Source of the DNA: Steromphala cineraria
Lineage: Eukaryota; Mollusca; Gastropoda; Trochida; Trochidae
Direction of reading: 5' to 3'
DNA length: 64,000 bases
Assembly (NCBI GenBank): GCA_916613615.1
Contig: OU744732.1
Span: 35,872,478-35,936,477 of the forward strand
Shown: positions 1-9,779 of the stretch, piece after piece
How the letters are laid out: the number at the start of each line of letters is the position of its first letter
Position numbering within the stretch: the first letter of the stretch is position 1
Position numbers and translations under genes: made by a program
The notes under the pieces: generated by a model
Database searches by the model: none
What the model saw: only the letters and a program-made list of their open reading frames with translations
Told to the model about the DNA's origin: nothing

Positions 1-202
1 CACTACTTGTGATAGTCATTTACTTTAAACTGTCAAAGTTTATTTAATTATTCATTTCACGGAATATCAACATTTGAAAGTAGCAACTTGTTCATCGAGG
101 TTTCTACTTTGTCTTTTACATGCAAGTTATTTAGATGACTTTCAGAATTGGTTTTAACCGCTTAAAAAGATATATAACAATGATAAATTTGTGTAAAACA
201 AA

Positions 203-367
203 ATGTCATCTACCAAATCCTATATGTCTATTAATAATTTAAAAATTAATTATGAAATATTAGATTCTTTTGAACTGCAACTTGGGATGAGACAAGGATG
301 TGTACTTAGTCCTTCTATATTTTCGTTTTTCATAAATGAATTAGCAACCAAGAAGTTAATGAAGTGA
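203..367 (+). pseudogene. LINE reverse transcriptase fragment
   Basis: An open stretch of 54 codons ends in TGA at 365-367. Its second half reads FELQLGMRQGCVLSPSIFSF followed by FINELA. This is the conserved block just before the catalytic YxDD strand in non-LTR (LINE) reverse transcriptases, usually seen as LGxRQGCxLSPxLFxxxINDL. The catalytic Asp motif and everything upstream and downstream are missing, so this is a broken relic, not a working enzyme. The surrounding DNA shows no other LINE part such as a poly-A tail or endonuclease. The motif match is strong; the LINE clade (CR1, Jockey, RTE or other) cannot be told from so short a piece. No promoter or start codon is implied by the ATG at 203. 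Confidence 0.72.
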
Positions 368-2149
368 AACAAATGCACACCTTTTTGATGTTGCTCAAGT
401 TTGATTGTTTCAATATCTTCCCTTTTCATGTTTATCGTTAATTGAAATCAACATTAACCATCAATATAATTAATAGTGCATAGTTAGTCAACACAATACC
501 CTTTGGCGTAGTCAGCGTTCAAAAGGATAATATCGAACTCCATTCATCGACTTATTGATTTAGAGACATTTTTCCTCATGAGAAATATTTGTAAAATATC
601 TTCTTGTAGAAAGAGAGCCTATTTTGTAACATAGTGAACTTGAAAATTGAACATGGAAAACTTTATGATTGCACTGTCATGAATGCAAATACGTTTGAAA
701 TGTATTTGTATACGATTTTCTTTATGTCTCAACTTTGCATTTGCATTGTATTTTCACGAAAGCCACACTCATAAATTTTATTTGAAAACCCATCACTGAA
801 TCCTCTACCCCATCAATGTCAGACAATCGTCACTGTATAATAAGGAGGTCTTTGAACATTTAAAAAATGATATGAAATAAAAAAATTTTCATTTTTCATA
901 GAGAGAAGTTAGTTTGTAAACTATAAACGACCACTCGTTCTTCCAGCTATGTTAAAGTGACATTCTAGTGTCTAATCAATGAATTGAGGTATGAGTATGA
1001 TTCATGATAAACCATGAACTAAGGGCACAATTTCAATTATAAAACCATAACTAAAAAGGTTAAACTTCCGACCATAACAGAGAATCAGATTTCTCCATTA
1101 AAGAGTGGTATATATGAAGATTTCCTAAAATGACTTCGTGCCTGAGTCTGTTGAGAACATGTCTTTTATGTTGATTTTTATAGAGATCTATTATAGCTAT
1201 TGCTTAACTTTAACATCAGCGACACAGAGTATGTTGATAGGATCACATATGTCAAATTTTGAAATCGATGTTATTACATCGGAAACCACTAACTGTTACT
1301 GAAAATAACAAGTTAAAGGTAAATTAGTACATTAGAGCGAAAATACGGTCATTCAAAGTCGGGATTTTGATCGAAAACAGGACAATGTGGCTTGAGTGGC
1401 GCGCGCCAATTCGCCAAACGTAATTTTGAAACCTTGTCATAAGCCATAAAATCAAGCTTTTTAGAGATATTATGCATACATGGATATAATTTTAAGTGCA
1501 GTGATGAGATATAAACTTCAATCAGCATATTAGATATCTTGTAGCTTATCAAAACCAAATAAAATTTTAAGAAAGATACTCTTTAAGTTTATCGTTTTAG
1601 TATCGAGTAAGTAAAGATTAGTGTACGTCTCGACGTTTTAGGTAAATAAATAAACAAAATATCCTTAGCAAAGACGTATTGATAAATATGGGTTGGAAGT
1701 GGCTAAAGGGACATCTGTAGTTAGAATGTTTGTTATTGGACACGTAATAAGTGTTTTTGAAAATTCGAGGTTGTGTTTTGGCCCCTGAAGAATTGCAAGA
1801 CTCCTGCTTTTTTCAATCGAAATGAAGTAATGCAATAGATTTGGAAATTGGTGATTGGCATGCAAGTCACAGGAAATTGACGTTAATCATAAAGATATAT
1901 AATACAAACATGCTTACATAGGGGAGAGGATATTGTTATCTACACGTCATATACTTTTCAATATTTAAAAACAAATTCACTTTTCAAATTTGATTATTTA
2001 ATATTGATTATTGTCAATATCCTGTTATGGTCTGATTCAATTGTTTGACATTAAAAGTAAAGTTGTATGTAGTTCATTTGATATATGTCGATTTTAATGA
2101 CAGAACAGATTGTCATATGATTTCCAAGGAAAGAAGCACCCATAATTCT
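368..2149. other. AT-rich unique DNA, no gene seen
   Basis: Both strands carry only short frames (66-69 codons at most) with no recognisable domain and no tandem structure. I see no supported gene, RNA gene or transposon end here. Confidence 0.5.
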
Positions 2150-3250
2150 ATGTGAAACACTCCCACTCACTCGACCTATGACAGTAAATCTACGTCATTC
2201 TCTCGTGAAGCATCCCGATCAATAAAAAGCTGGACTTCATGTCTGTTTAGGGCTGAATTAAGAGTGCAAAGCCAGATACAAGGAAGAGCACTGTCATTTT
2301 ATCTACCAGATAACTCCTCGAGAGCACCATGTTCGTCGATTGATAGCTGACCGCATGTAAAGGTGAATGATAAGATCTGAATGTCCGAGCTCATGTGGCT
2401 GATTTGTTTACTCTCGCTGTTGGAGCATTGTTTAGACGGTACCTGTGGTCCGTACGAACAAATATGTCAACAATTAAACACATATGCGGAATGTCAACAA
2501 CGCCACGATGTCGTCGCACATCGCACCTGTCAACCTGTCTCCCCTCTCGATGATATGAACTCGTCCATCCAGCTGTTACATCGGTGGCGTGTGTCGTCCT
2601 GATACCCCTATCCGGAATGGGATCGCCCGAAATGACCGGGTGATTACTTTCAAACGTAATATACTTAGAGTAGACACAATCGTGTGTTGATTTCGACAAT
2701 TATTCTTTCGGTGTTGTGCTTCCTCAATTGGATATTTCCATTTACGTCAGAAGATCGCTTATTTGTGTCAGTGGATCGTAGACGGAGACATAATAGCGCC
2801 CTGCGGTGATCTGGAGATGTGACAGGACACTAGCGGGCATCTCCACACGTGCAAAATGGGCGGGGCACCGGGACGACACAACATGACAACAACAGCTTCC
2901 GGAGTTTGATTGCACACGATGGCATTGAAAGAATACCGCATCAACCTTGTTCGAGGTAAGCATATGCGATGTAGACCAAACACTGACGCGTTTGCATTCC
3001 CCGAATATATCTAAGTTGCATCTTTCATATATCACACGTATGGCTTAGCTCACGTGAGGTCGATCTTGCCAACCGAGATGAGATAAACTGATTGCTTATC
3101 TTCGGTACCGACTCGCAGAATGGAGTGTAAATGGTGCCATCACATGACATTTTACCATTTCCCCAGACTGACGTACTGTCTCGTCACAAGCAGTCGAGAT
3201 CGAGAGTTGAAGATCCGTGTTTACCTTTGATTGTCAGAAACACGAAAATA
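2150..3250. other. GC-richer, CpG-containing island
   Basis: Base composition shifts visibly from the AT-rich flanks to near balance, with many CG dinucleotides (for example around 2490-2530 and 2860-2990). Overlapping frames of 60-100 codons stay open on both strands, as expected where AT-rich stop codons are scarce. In invertebrate genomes such islands often mark a promoter or a first exon, but I find no clear splice-donor-bounded exon except the small candidate frame at 2381. Two minus-strand frames (2391-2699 and 2742-3035) show no known domain. Confidence 0.4.
2381..2602 (+). CDS. possible small secreted Cys-containing peptide (weak)
   Basis: This is a 73-codon ATG-initiated frame with an in-frame TGA directly before the start (2378-2380), so the Met is the first possible one. 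The first ~20 residues (MSELMWLICLLSLLEHCLDG) have a hydrophobic core WLICLLSLL that could serve as a signal peptide, although the Glu and His late in the segment are unusual. The remainder has four cysteines near residues 22, 29, 38 and 52 (C-x6-C-x8-C-x13-C) and then a tail without a dibasic cleavage site. I recognise no peptide family. The start context is poor (T at -3, T at +4). The frame lies in a GC-richer island where chance frames are longer. It could be a real one-exon peptide, a first exon, or chance. There is no neighbouring gene to help. Confidence 0.22.
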   Translation: MSELMWLICLLSLLEHCLDGTCGPYEQICQQLNTYAECQQRHDVVAHRTCQPVSPLDDMNSSIQLLHRWRVSS

Positions 3251-3924
3251 AACAATCCACAGGTTGTGGTGAAAGCTGATTATCTGAAAACAATTAAATT
3301 TTATTATTTATCCCATTCATAGCTGAATATGATTCGGTGTAATGATATGTGATATATACAGATATGTGATATGCTGATTTAAGCACAGGTGTTGTATAGG
3401 CTACAAACCTTTAATTGTTGTTATGTGATATGTTTTCGGATAAAATCATTGTAAACATTGACATGGACATAGCACTGCTATTGTTAAGACTTCATTTGCA
3501 ATTTCTCTTGACAAAAGCTTGACACTTGCATTATTGACAAACTGTCATTAGGTATTGATCATTTGGTTCTTTTGATTGAAATCAATTTCCTGATCAAAAG
3601 GTAAATAAATTTAGATTATTTCTAAAAATTAATCAAAATGGACAATATTCTGGAGGTATTTTTAAATGAAATTAAATGAGATTTTACTGTTTTATTTGCC
3701 TTTATCATTTTCTGCTATTGGAATCATTACAACATGCTCCATATAAATTTTGCTAGAATGATGTTTTGATTATAATATTAATTGCCAAAAAAGACAGAAC
3801 GGTTGTTATCATAATGGTAAACATGACCTAAACCTATAAACCTACATTTTACTTGTCAAGAAGTTGGGTATATATAGATATATCACCACTGACTCTGCAA
3901 CTGTATAAAGCAAAAAATATTTTG
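3251..3924. other. AT-rich spacer
   Basis: Unique AT-rich sequence between the GC island and the 36-bp array. The words gatatgtgatat recur around 3350-3430, but there is no clear array and no gene. Confidence 0.45.
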
Positions 3925-5262
3925 CTGGCCACTGCGTATAGCTACAAATACCTACTATTGCGGGCCACTGCGTATAGCTACAAATACCTACTATTGCTGG
4001 CCACTGCGTATAGCTACAAATACCTACTATTGCTGGCCACTGCGTATAGCTACAAATACCTACTATTGCGGGCCACTGCGTATAGCTACAAATACCTACT
4101 ATTGCGGGCCACTGCGTATAGCTACAAATACCTACTATTTCTGGCCACTGCGTATAGCTACAAATACCTACTATTGCGGGCAACTGCGTATAGCTACAAA
4201 TACCTACTATTTCTGGCCACTGCGTATAGCTACAAATACCTACTATTGCTGGCCACTGCGTATAGCTACAAATACCTACTATTGCTGGTCACTGCGTATA
4301 GCTACAAATACCTACTATTGCTGGCCACTGCATATAGATACAAATACCTACTATTGCTGGTCACTGCGTATAGCTACAAGTACCTACTATTGCTGGCCAC
4401 TGCGTATAGCTACAAATACCTACTATTGCTGGCCACTGCGTATAGCTACAAATACCTACTATTGCTGGCCACTGCGTATAGCTACAAATACCTACTATTG
4501 CTGGCCACTGCGTATAGCTACAAATACCTACTATTGCTGGCCACTGCATATAGCTACAAATACCTACTATTGCTGGCCACTGCGTATAGCTACAAATACC
4601 TACTATTGCTGGCCACTGCGTATAGCTACAAATACCTACTATTGCTGGTCACTGTGTATAGCTACAAATACCTACTATTGCTGGCCACTGCGTATAGCTA
4701 CAAATACCTACTATTGCTGGCCACTGCATATGGCTACAAATACCTACTATTGCTGGTCACTGCGTATAGCTACAAATACCTACTATTGCTGGCCACTGCA
4801 TATAGATACAAATACCTACTATTGCGGGCCACTGCGTATAGCTACAAATACCTACTATTGCTGGTCACTGCGTATAGCTTAAAATACCTACTATTGCTGG
4901 TCACTGCGTATAGCTACAAGTACCTACTATTGCTGGCCACTGCGTATAGCGACAAGTACCTACTATTGCTGGTCACTGCGTATAGCTACAATTACCTACT
5001 ATTGCTGGCCACTGCGTATAGCTACAAGTACCTACTATTGCTGGTCACTGCGTATAGCTACAAATACCTACTATTGCTGGTCACTGCGTATAGCTACAAA
5101 TACCTACTATTGCTGGTCACTGTGTATAGCTACAAATACCTACTATTGCTGGCCACTGCGTATAGCTACAAATACCTACTATTGCTGGTCACTGCGTATA
5201 GCTACAAATACCTTCTATTGCTGGCCACTGCGTATAGCTACAAATATTACTGGCCAACTTAC
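3925..5262. repeat. 36-bp minisatellite, about 37 copies
   Basis: A head-to-tail array whose unit contains GGCCACTGCGTATAGCTACA followed by AATACCTACTATTGCT. Copies differ by a few substitutions, mainly GGCCAC/GGTCAC and TTGCTGG/TTGCGGG/TTTCTGG. Because 36 is a multiple of three, reading frames run through the whole array on both strands. One plus-strand frame (3853-5370) gives a 12-residue period LLLATAYSYKYL, and minus-strand frames give TQWPAIVGICSY. The long plus frame begins at TTG, not ATG, and the commonest variants change the amino acid (Ala/Val, Leu/Arg, Leu/Phe). I therefore read it as non-coding satellite. There are no unique spacers, so it is not a CRISPR array. Confidence 0.95.
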
Positions 5263-7058
5263 ATGGTATATCACTTGACCTTCTGTATCACTATACATCC
5301 CAAGCTGTTAATGTCTTACTTGGGGCTTCTTGAAAGTGTGTTGACATTTCGTGTAACATTGTTCAATTAAGTGTATATCAACACAAAACTGTTTGTTAGT
5401 GTACTGTATTCCCTACTACAAAGACCACAATGTATTTTCATGTTGCTTTATCAGCCAATATACAACCTTGGGTGTCTGTTACAGAATGGTAGTGAAGTGT
5501 TAGGGAGTATAACATTCATATTGCATGTTAAAGGGAAATAAACCCTGGGTCAATGTCTCTATGTAGTGCAATGGTTTAGTTGCCTCTGAGGTCATTAAAA
5601 ATTAATGACGCTTGTCAGGACAAGTTGTAGAAATTTTCTTTTTTTTTTACTTGTTTGCCATATTTTTGAAAGAATTTTGTAATGAATGTCACATTTTTTC
5701 GGCTTTGGGAGGGTATTTTGAGGGGTATTTAGAACCTTTTATTCCCCTAGGTATCTATTCTCAAATGATTTTAGAGCTTATATATACATACATATATTTA
5801 CAAATATGGATTGCTGTTTCTTAAAAAAACATGACAATTGACTCAATGTCATTCACCTGAAGATACTGAAAAGTGCTTGTGAATAACCTCATTATTGTTT
5901 CTTCAAAAAAAAAGATTTTCTACAGAAGACCTGAGAGCTGGACAATTTTGAACTGTATATATATATTTACATATATCCCCTAGGAAAGTTATCGCTTCTT
6001 TTGTTCCTTTCTGTATATCATTCTATCTTTATAACTATATCTTTGGCTCCGTGCCTAAATTCTAACACAGATGGGTTGAAAGCCAATTAATGTTTATTAC
6101 TTGAATTTATCATTAGCTCTTATTTTTGCCCAAAACTTTTCAGAAAGTCCTTGAACAAAATTTAGTTTTAGCTTAAACATTTCATAAATTGCAATTTATG
6201 TAAAACACTTGAATGTAAAATTCTATGTAATGTCCTTTACAACTATTATGTGATAAGACTGTTACTATCTCTGTTAGATAAAATCAAATTAACAGAATAT
6301 TTACTCTAAAACCTCTTTGAAAGAATCTTTCCTTTTTATGAGGCCATCCTTTCCAACTTGAAATTTACATTCAAAGTGATTCTTTGGTTTGTTCAGTTCA
6401 GCAAAATGTCATTAATCACAACCAGATCTTTATAATAGCTGTAACTCACAAAACATTTTAGTGGTACTCCATTACTGACTTTTGGGATCAATTAACTCCC
6501 TTTCATTTTAGCTCTTCCATCAAGAGATAAATAAGAATTCTTTGAGTGTAGAGTTTCCAAAATGAAACCATTTATCATGTTTTTTGTCATCATCAGTTTC
6601 AAAGTGAGATAATTGCTAGATACGTTATGATAGAGAATGCTTAAGATATGCCCACTTTATATACATATACTTTAAATATATCCTTTATCAAAAGGGCCAC
6701 GCAAGTGTTGTAGATAAACCAAGTGCAATACACAGCTGTTGAGAAATCAATTGGTCCAACAAAAGAAGGCTTATCTTTAACTTATGATATTGGCACGAAA
6801 TTAGCATTATTGATGCAGTAAAATTCATGTATATGGCAGTTTTGTCTGGAAAAATATTTTATCACTGAAACTGATTTATTTAGGGGTCAACAAAAAGGTT
6901 TTAGTGTAAACTCTAGGATCTTGAATAAGAAAAAACGTCTTTACAAAATTTGAATGTAAGCAAAAGTAAAATATATCAAAAATAGTTAAATGTTTTATGT
7001 TAGTTTCATTCCTTTTTCTATTGTATAGAATCAATAGTATAAGATACAGATAGAGTAT
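5263..7058. other. AT-rich DNA with a short shared segment
   Basis: No gene seen. A stretch near 5803-5838 (ATATGGATTGCTGTTTCTTA onward) recurs in slightly changed form at 7626-7656, which suggests both belong to one dispersed repeat. A TTAAAGGGAAATAAACC word at about 5528 may be that repeat's start. Confidence 0.4.
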
Positions 7059-7423
7059 TTAAAGGGGCAGTAGCACGTTTTTTGACAATTTTATATTTTT
7101 AATTTTTCACTGATAATTGGACGCTAATGCTAAATGTATTATTTTGATAGTGTCAAAAATCTCTTTACACTAATCAATCATCCATAGTCAGAGAATGAAT
7201 TATGAAGATTTACTTGAAATCCATTGGCGGCCATTTTTGGATGAACACCTTTAATTCATTTTGTGTAAGAAAAAGGACTGGCATGGCTTAACGTTACATT
7301 ATATATTTGATTTATTACTGCTTCATTTAGTTTGAATACATTGTCTTTCAATGGGAACCATTTATTTTCATTTTCCTGACATCAACTTATATTCCCCCTA
7401 AAAACGTGCTACTGCCCCTTTAA
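7059..7423 (+). mobile_element. TTAA-flanked MITE, copy 1
   Basis: Starts TTAA-AGGGGCAGTAGCACG and ends CGTGCTACTGCCCCT-TTAA, giving terminal inverted repeats of about 20 bp bounded by the four-base target TTAA. About 365 bp, no coding capacity. The interior carries the family's conserved middle (CCATTGGCGGCCATTTTT, then GAACACCTTTAATTCATTTT). TTAA target duplication is characteristic of piggyBac-type transposases, so I infer a non-autonomous piggyBac-like element. Its right-hand TTAA is shared with the start of the next element. Confidence 0.88.
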
Positions 7424-7620
7424 AGGGACAGTAGCATGTTATTTGAGTTGATATTTTTTCCATTTTTAAAAATAATTGTTTATGCAACATGAATTCTTCA
7501 TTGGATCAAACAACTCATACCTCAACACAATAATCTCTAATCGTAGAAGAAAATAACAATAAATATCAAGCAAAATGTGTTGGCGGCCATTTTTGTGGGA
7601 ACAACTTGTCTTATATGAGT
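7420..7620 (+). mobile_element. divergent 5' part of a related MITE
   Basis: Begins at the same TTAA that ends the previous copy with a TIR-like AGGGACAGTAGCATG. It keeps the landmark TTGGCGGCCATTTTTGTG near 7580-7598, but the interior differs strongly from the other copies and no right TIR is found. It appears to be a truncated member of a sister subfamily; 30785-30976 looks like the matching opposite half. Confidence 0.62.
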
Positions 7621-7673
7621 TTGGAATATGGATTGCGGTTTCTTAAACAAACATGATAAGCTCGTTTTAGAAC

Positions 7674-7939
7674 TACAGTAGAACACGGATATAGCGAACT
7701 CGGATATAGCGAACGATCGGATATAGTGAACAAATTCTCAAGTCCCGTCCCTAATAATAATAATAAAGAATGCTTATATAGCGCTAACTTCCATCTGAAG
7801 TATGCTCAAAGCGCGAACAAAGTCATAAAAATCAGGCTATTTAATATCATTATGATTATATGCTTATAGCAACCTCGGGGGATATAGCGAACTAAATTCT
7901 TTGGTCCCTTAGAGTTCGTTATATCCGTGTTCTACTTTA
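7674..7939 (+). mobile_element. TA-flanked pogo/Tigger-like MITE with nested tail
   Basis: Starts TA-CAGTAGAACACGGATATAG and ends ATATCCGTGTTCTACTT-TA, an inverted terminal repeat of about 20 bp with TA on both sides. Subterminal copies of GGATATAGCGAAC are repeated three times on the left and recur inverted on the right. A TA target and a CAGTAGAAC-type terminus fit the Tc1/mariner-pogo superfamily; there is no transposase. Between 7756 and 7816 lies foreign sequence (TAATAATAATAATAAAG, then TATATAGCGCT and GCTCAAAGCGCG) that matches the SINE-like tail at 63660-63755 in reverse. Confidence 0.78.
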
Positions 7940-8583
7940 TTTTATTTTATTTAAAAACATTATCTTGCGTTAGGAAACTTTCGTTTTTGGTGAAGTCACA
8001 CTGCTCCATTAATTCGACACACAACATTCCTGTGCAGTGAAGATGAAGAAGGTTATGTAAATGAGACGTGTAGGTGAAAGATCTCTGTTGTCAGACAGAA
8101 CACTTTCATAAAAAATGTTTCTAAATGTGCTCTGTCCTCCAAACGGTCATGGTAATTACTTCTGAATTAGAGACTTACATCTGGGGCTTTGATAGTCGTT
8201 CTTAACACTCATGTTTATACAAGGTAGCATGGAAATTCTTGAATAACAGAAGTACCAATATATTGCAATACGCTTTTCTGTATCGCAATATATTGCAATA
8301 CAAAAAGGAGGAACGACACCCATCCTTAGTAAGTGACCCCCACACGCATTTATTTCAATAGCAGAAGTATATAGAGGATATTTGTCCTTTCTTGACTAAT
8401 ACCATGTTTATCTCATCGAGTGAGGTAGAAAGGTTATATTTTCAAGAGTGGCGCAGCCACGCAGAACACGCAGAAAATAAATTTTCTATTTATTATATGA
8501 CCGTATCCTTGCATATTCACCGAAATCGACTTGCATTTACGTTAAGTCGGCTCAAGAATGAGCCTGTCGCCTCAGCAACAATG
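7940..8583. other. unique DNA with short ATTGCAATA repeats
   Basis: AATATATTGCAATAC occurs twice (about 8257-8271 and 8287-8301) with the inverted GTATCGCAATATA between them. A 64-codon frame at 8392-8586 begins at TTG and shows no domain. I call no gene here. Confidence 0.4.
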
Positions 8584-8704
8584 TGACGTCATGAATGTGA
8601 CATCATGTCGGAGCATTGTTTTATGACGTCAGGTCATTGTTATATCAGTCAATAGTGACTGATAACACGTTCCATTGTTATTTTCACTAGTGACTGATAA
8701 CACG
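8584..8704. promoter_or_regulatory. cluster of CRE-like sites and a short direct repeat
   Basis: Perfect palindromic TGACGTCA at 8584-8591 and 8624-8631, with TGACATCA at 8598-8605 between them. TGACGTCA is the known binding site of CREB/ATF bZIP factors. Immediately downstream TAGTGACTGATAACACG is repeated at about 35-bp spacing (8653-8669 and 8688-8704). No nearby exon is evident, so a regulatory role is inference only. Confidence 0.35.
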
Positions 8705-8959
8705 GTTTATTTTCATTGATAGATCCCGGTATTTCACCTGCAATCATATAATAAATATGATTCTCTGATCCTTTGTCTTAAGCAAATTATAATCTTGGAT
8801 TATGGATTATATCATATGTAAACAAGTCCTGTTTCCTATTAATTAGCCACTTAAAATGATTTAATACTGATGCATTCAGCAGATTTCAGAAGTACCTGGG
8901 TATTTGTAGTTAATAATATAGCAAATGGAGGATAAATGATGACATACATGTCACAATTA

Positions 8960-9045
8960 CCAAACACACCTGAAGGGAAACGTAGATCTATATTTATTTA
9001 CCTGTAAGGTGAATACAGGTGATGTTAAATGTTAAACAACAGGTG
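8960..9045. promoter_or_regulatory. cluster of CACCTG/CAGGTG E-boxes
   Basis: CACCTG at 8967, TACCTG at 8999, CAGGTG at 9016 and CAGGTG at 9040. CACCTG/CAGGTG is the E-box bound by Snail, ZEB and some bHLH proteins. Similar clusters lie at 21914-22073, 36111-36184 and 51408-51780. No gene is adjacent. Confidence 0.25.
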
Positions 9046-9779
9046 TGACTGCATATCTTTGCCAACAATCCCCAAGAGCTTTGGTTGTTTTTTGCTTTGT
9101 CTAACATAGATCTTAGAATTTGTCTGCATAATAATCCCCTTTTTCTTATCATTGTTGACATATATTTTCTTTGTAAATGAATGAGATTGGATTTAACATG
9201 CTGTCAGCAATATTTCAGCAATTAAACAAGTTGTTTCAATATGTATTCTTGTTAGATTGGATTTATTTCATTTATGATATGTATTCTTCTTAGAATGGAT
9301 TTATTTCATTTATTAACATTTTGAAATATACTTTTTTTGAAATATCAATATAAAATTTACTTTATATGAGTTTTTTATCATTTATTTTTTTATTCATGAA
9401 TAACTTTCCACTGTATATTTACTTGTATGTATTATTTTTTTTTCAGGTGATAATTACTCTATTTCATGAAATACATTTGGAGACCACGAAGCCTACTTTC
9501 TAAGATTTCAGTTAAAAATGACTTTTTGCTATATCTGTGGTGCTTCAAGTATAGAGACAGTAGGAAAAAAATCAAAAACGCAACATCAGCCATTTTGTAA
9601 ACAGCCTGCAGCTTAACACATAAACACATACATATTTAAAGACCTTGGATAAGTTGCCTAAGCTGTGTCCTGAAATACTATCATTTCAATACTATAATGT
9701 TAAATATCTGCATAGAATGTTTGCCAATTAGTGGCAAATTTAAAGAACACATTGAAATGAATAGGAGCCTCTATACCGT
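9046..9779. other. AT-rich spacer, no gene seen
   Basis: Unique AT-rich sequence with T-runs. It holds a small duplication of ATGTATTCTTSTTAGA around 9240-9300, and I see no other feature. Confidence 0.45.

Noticed and set aside
3925..5262. CRISPR array (regular 36-bp repeats)
   Set aside because: Repeats are contiguous with no unique spacers, and the genome is eukaryotic.
3853..5370. 505-codon plus-strand frame as a repetitive membrane protein
   Set aside because: It begins at TTG, exists only because the repeat unit is 36 bp, is open on the opposite strand too, and its variants are mostly amino-acid changing.
8421..8442. let-7-like word TGAGGTAGAAAGGTTATATT
   Set aside because: The mature let-7 sequence is almost invariant and this differs at several sites; no complementary arm follows within hairpin distance.
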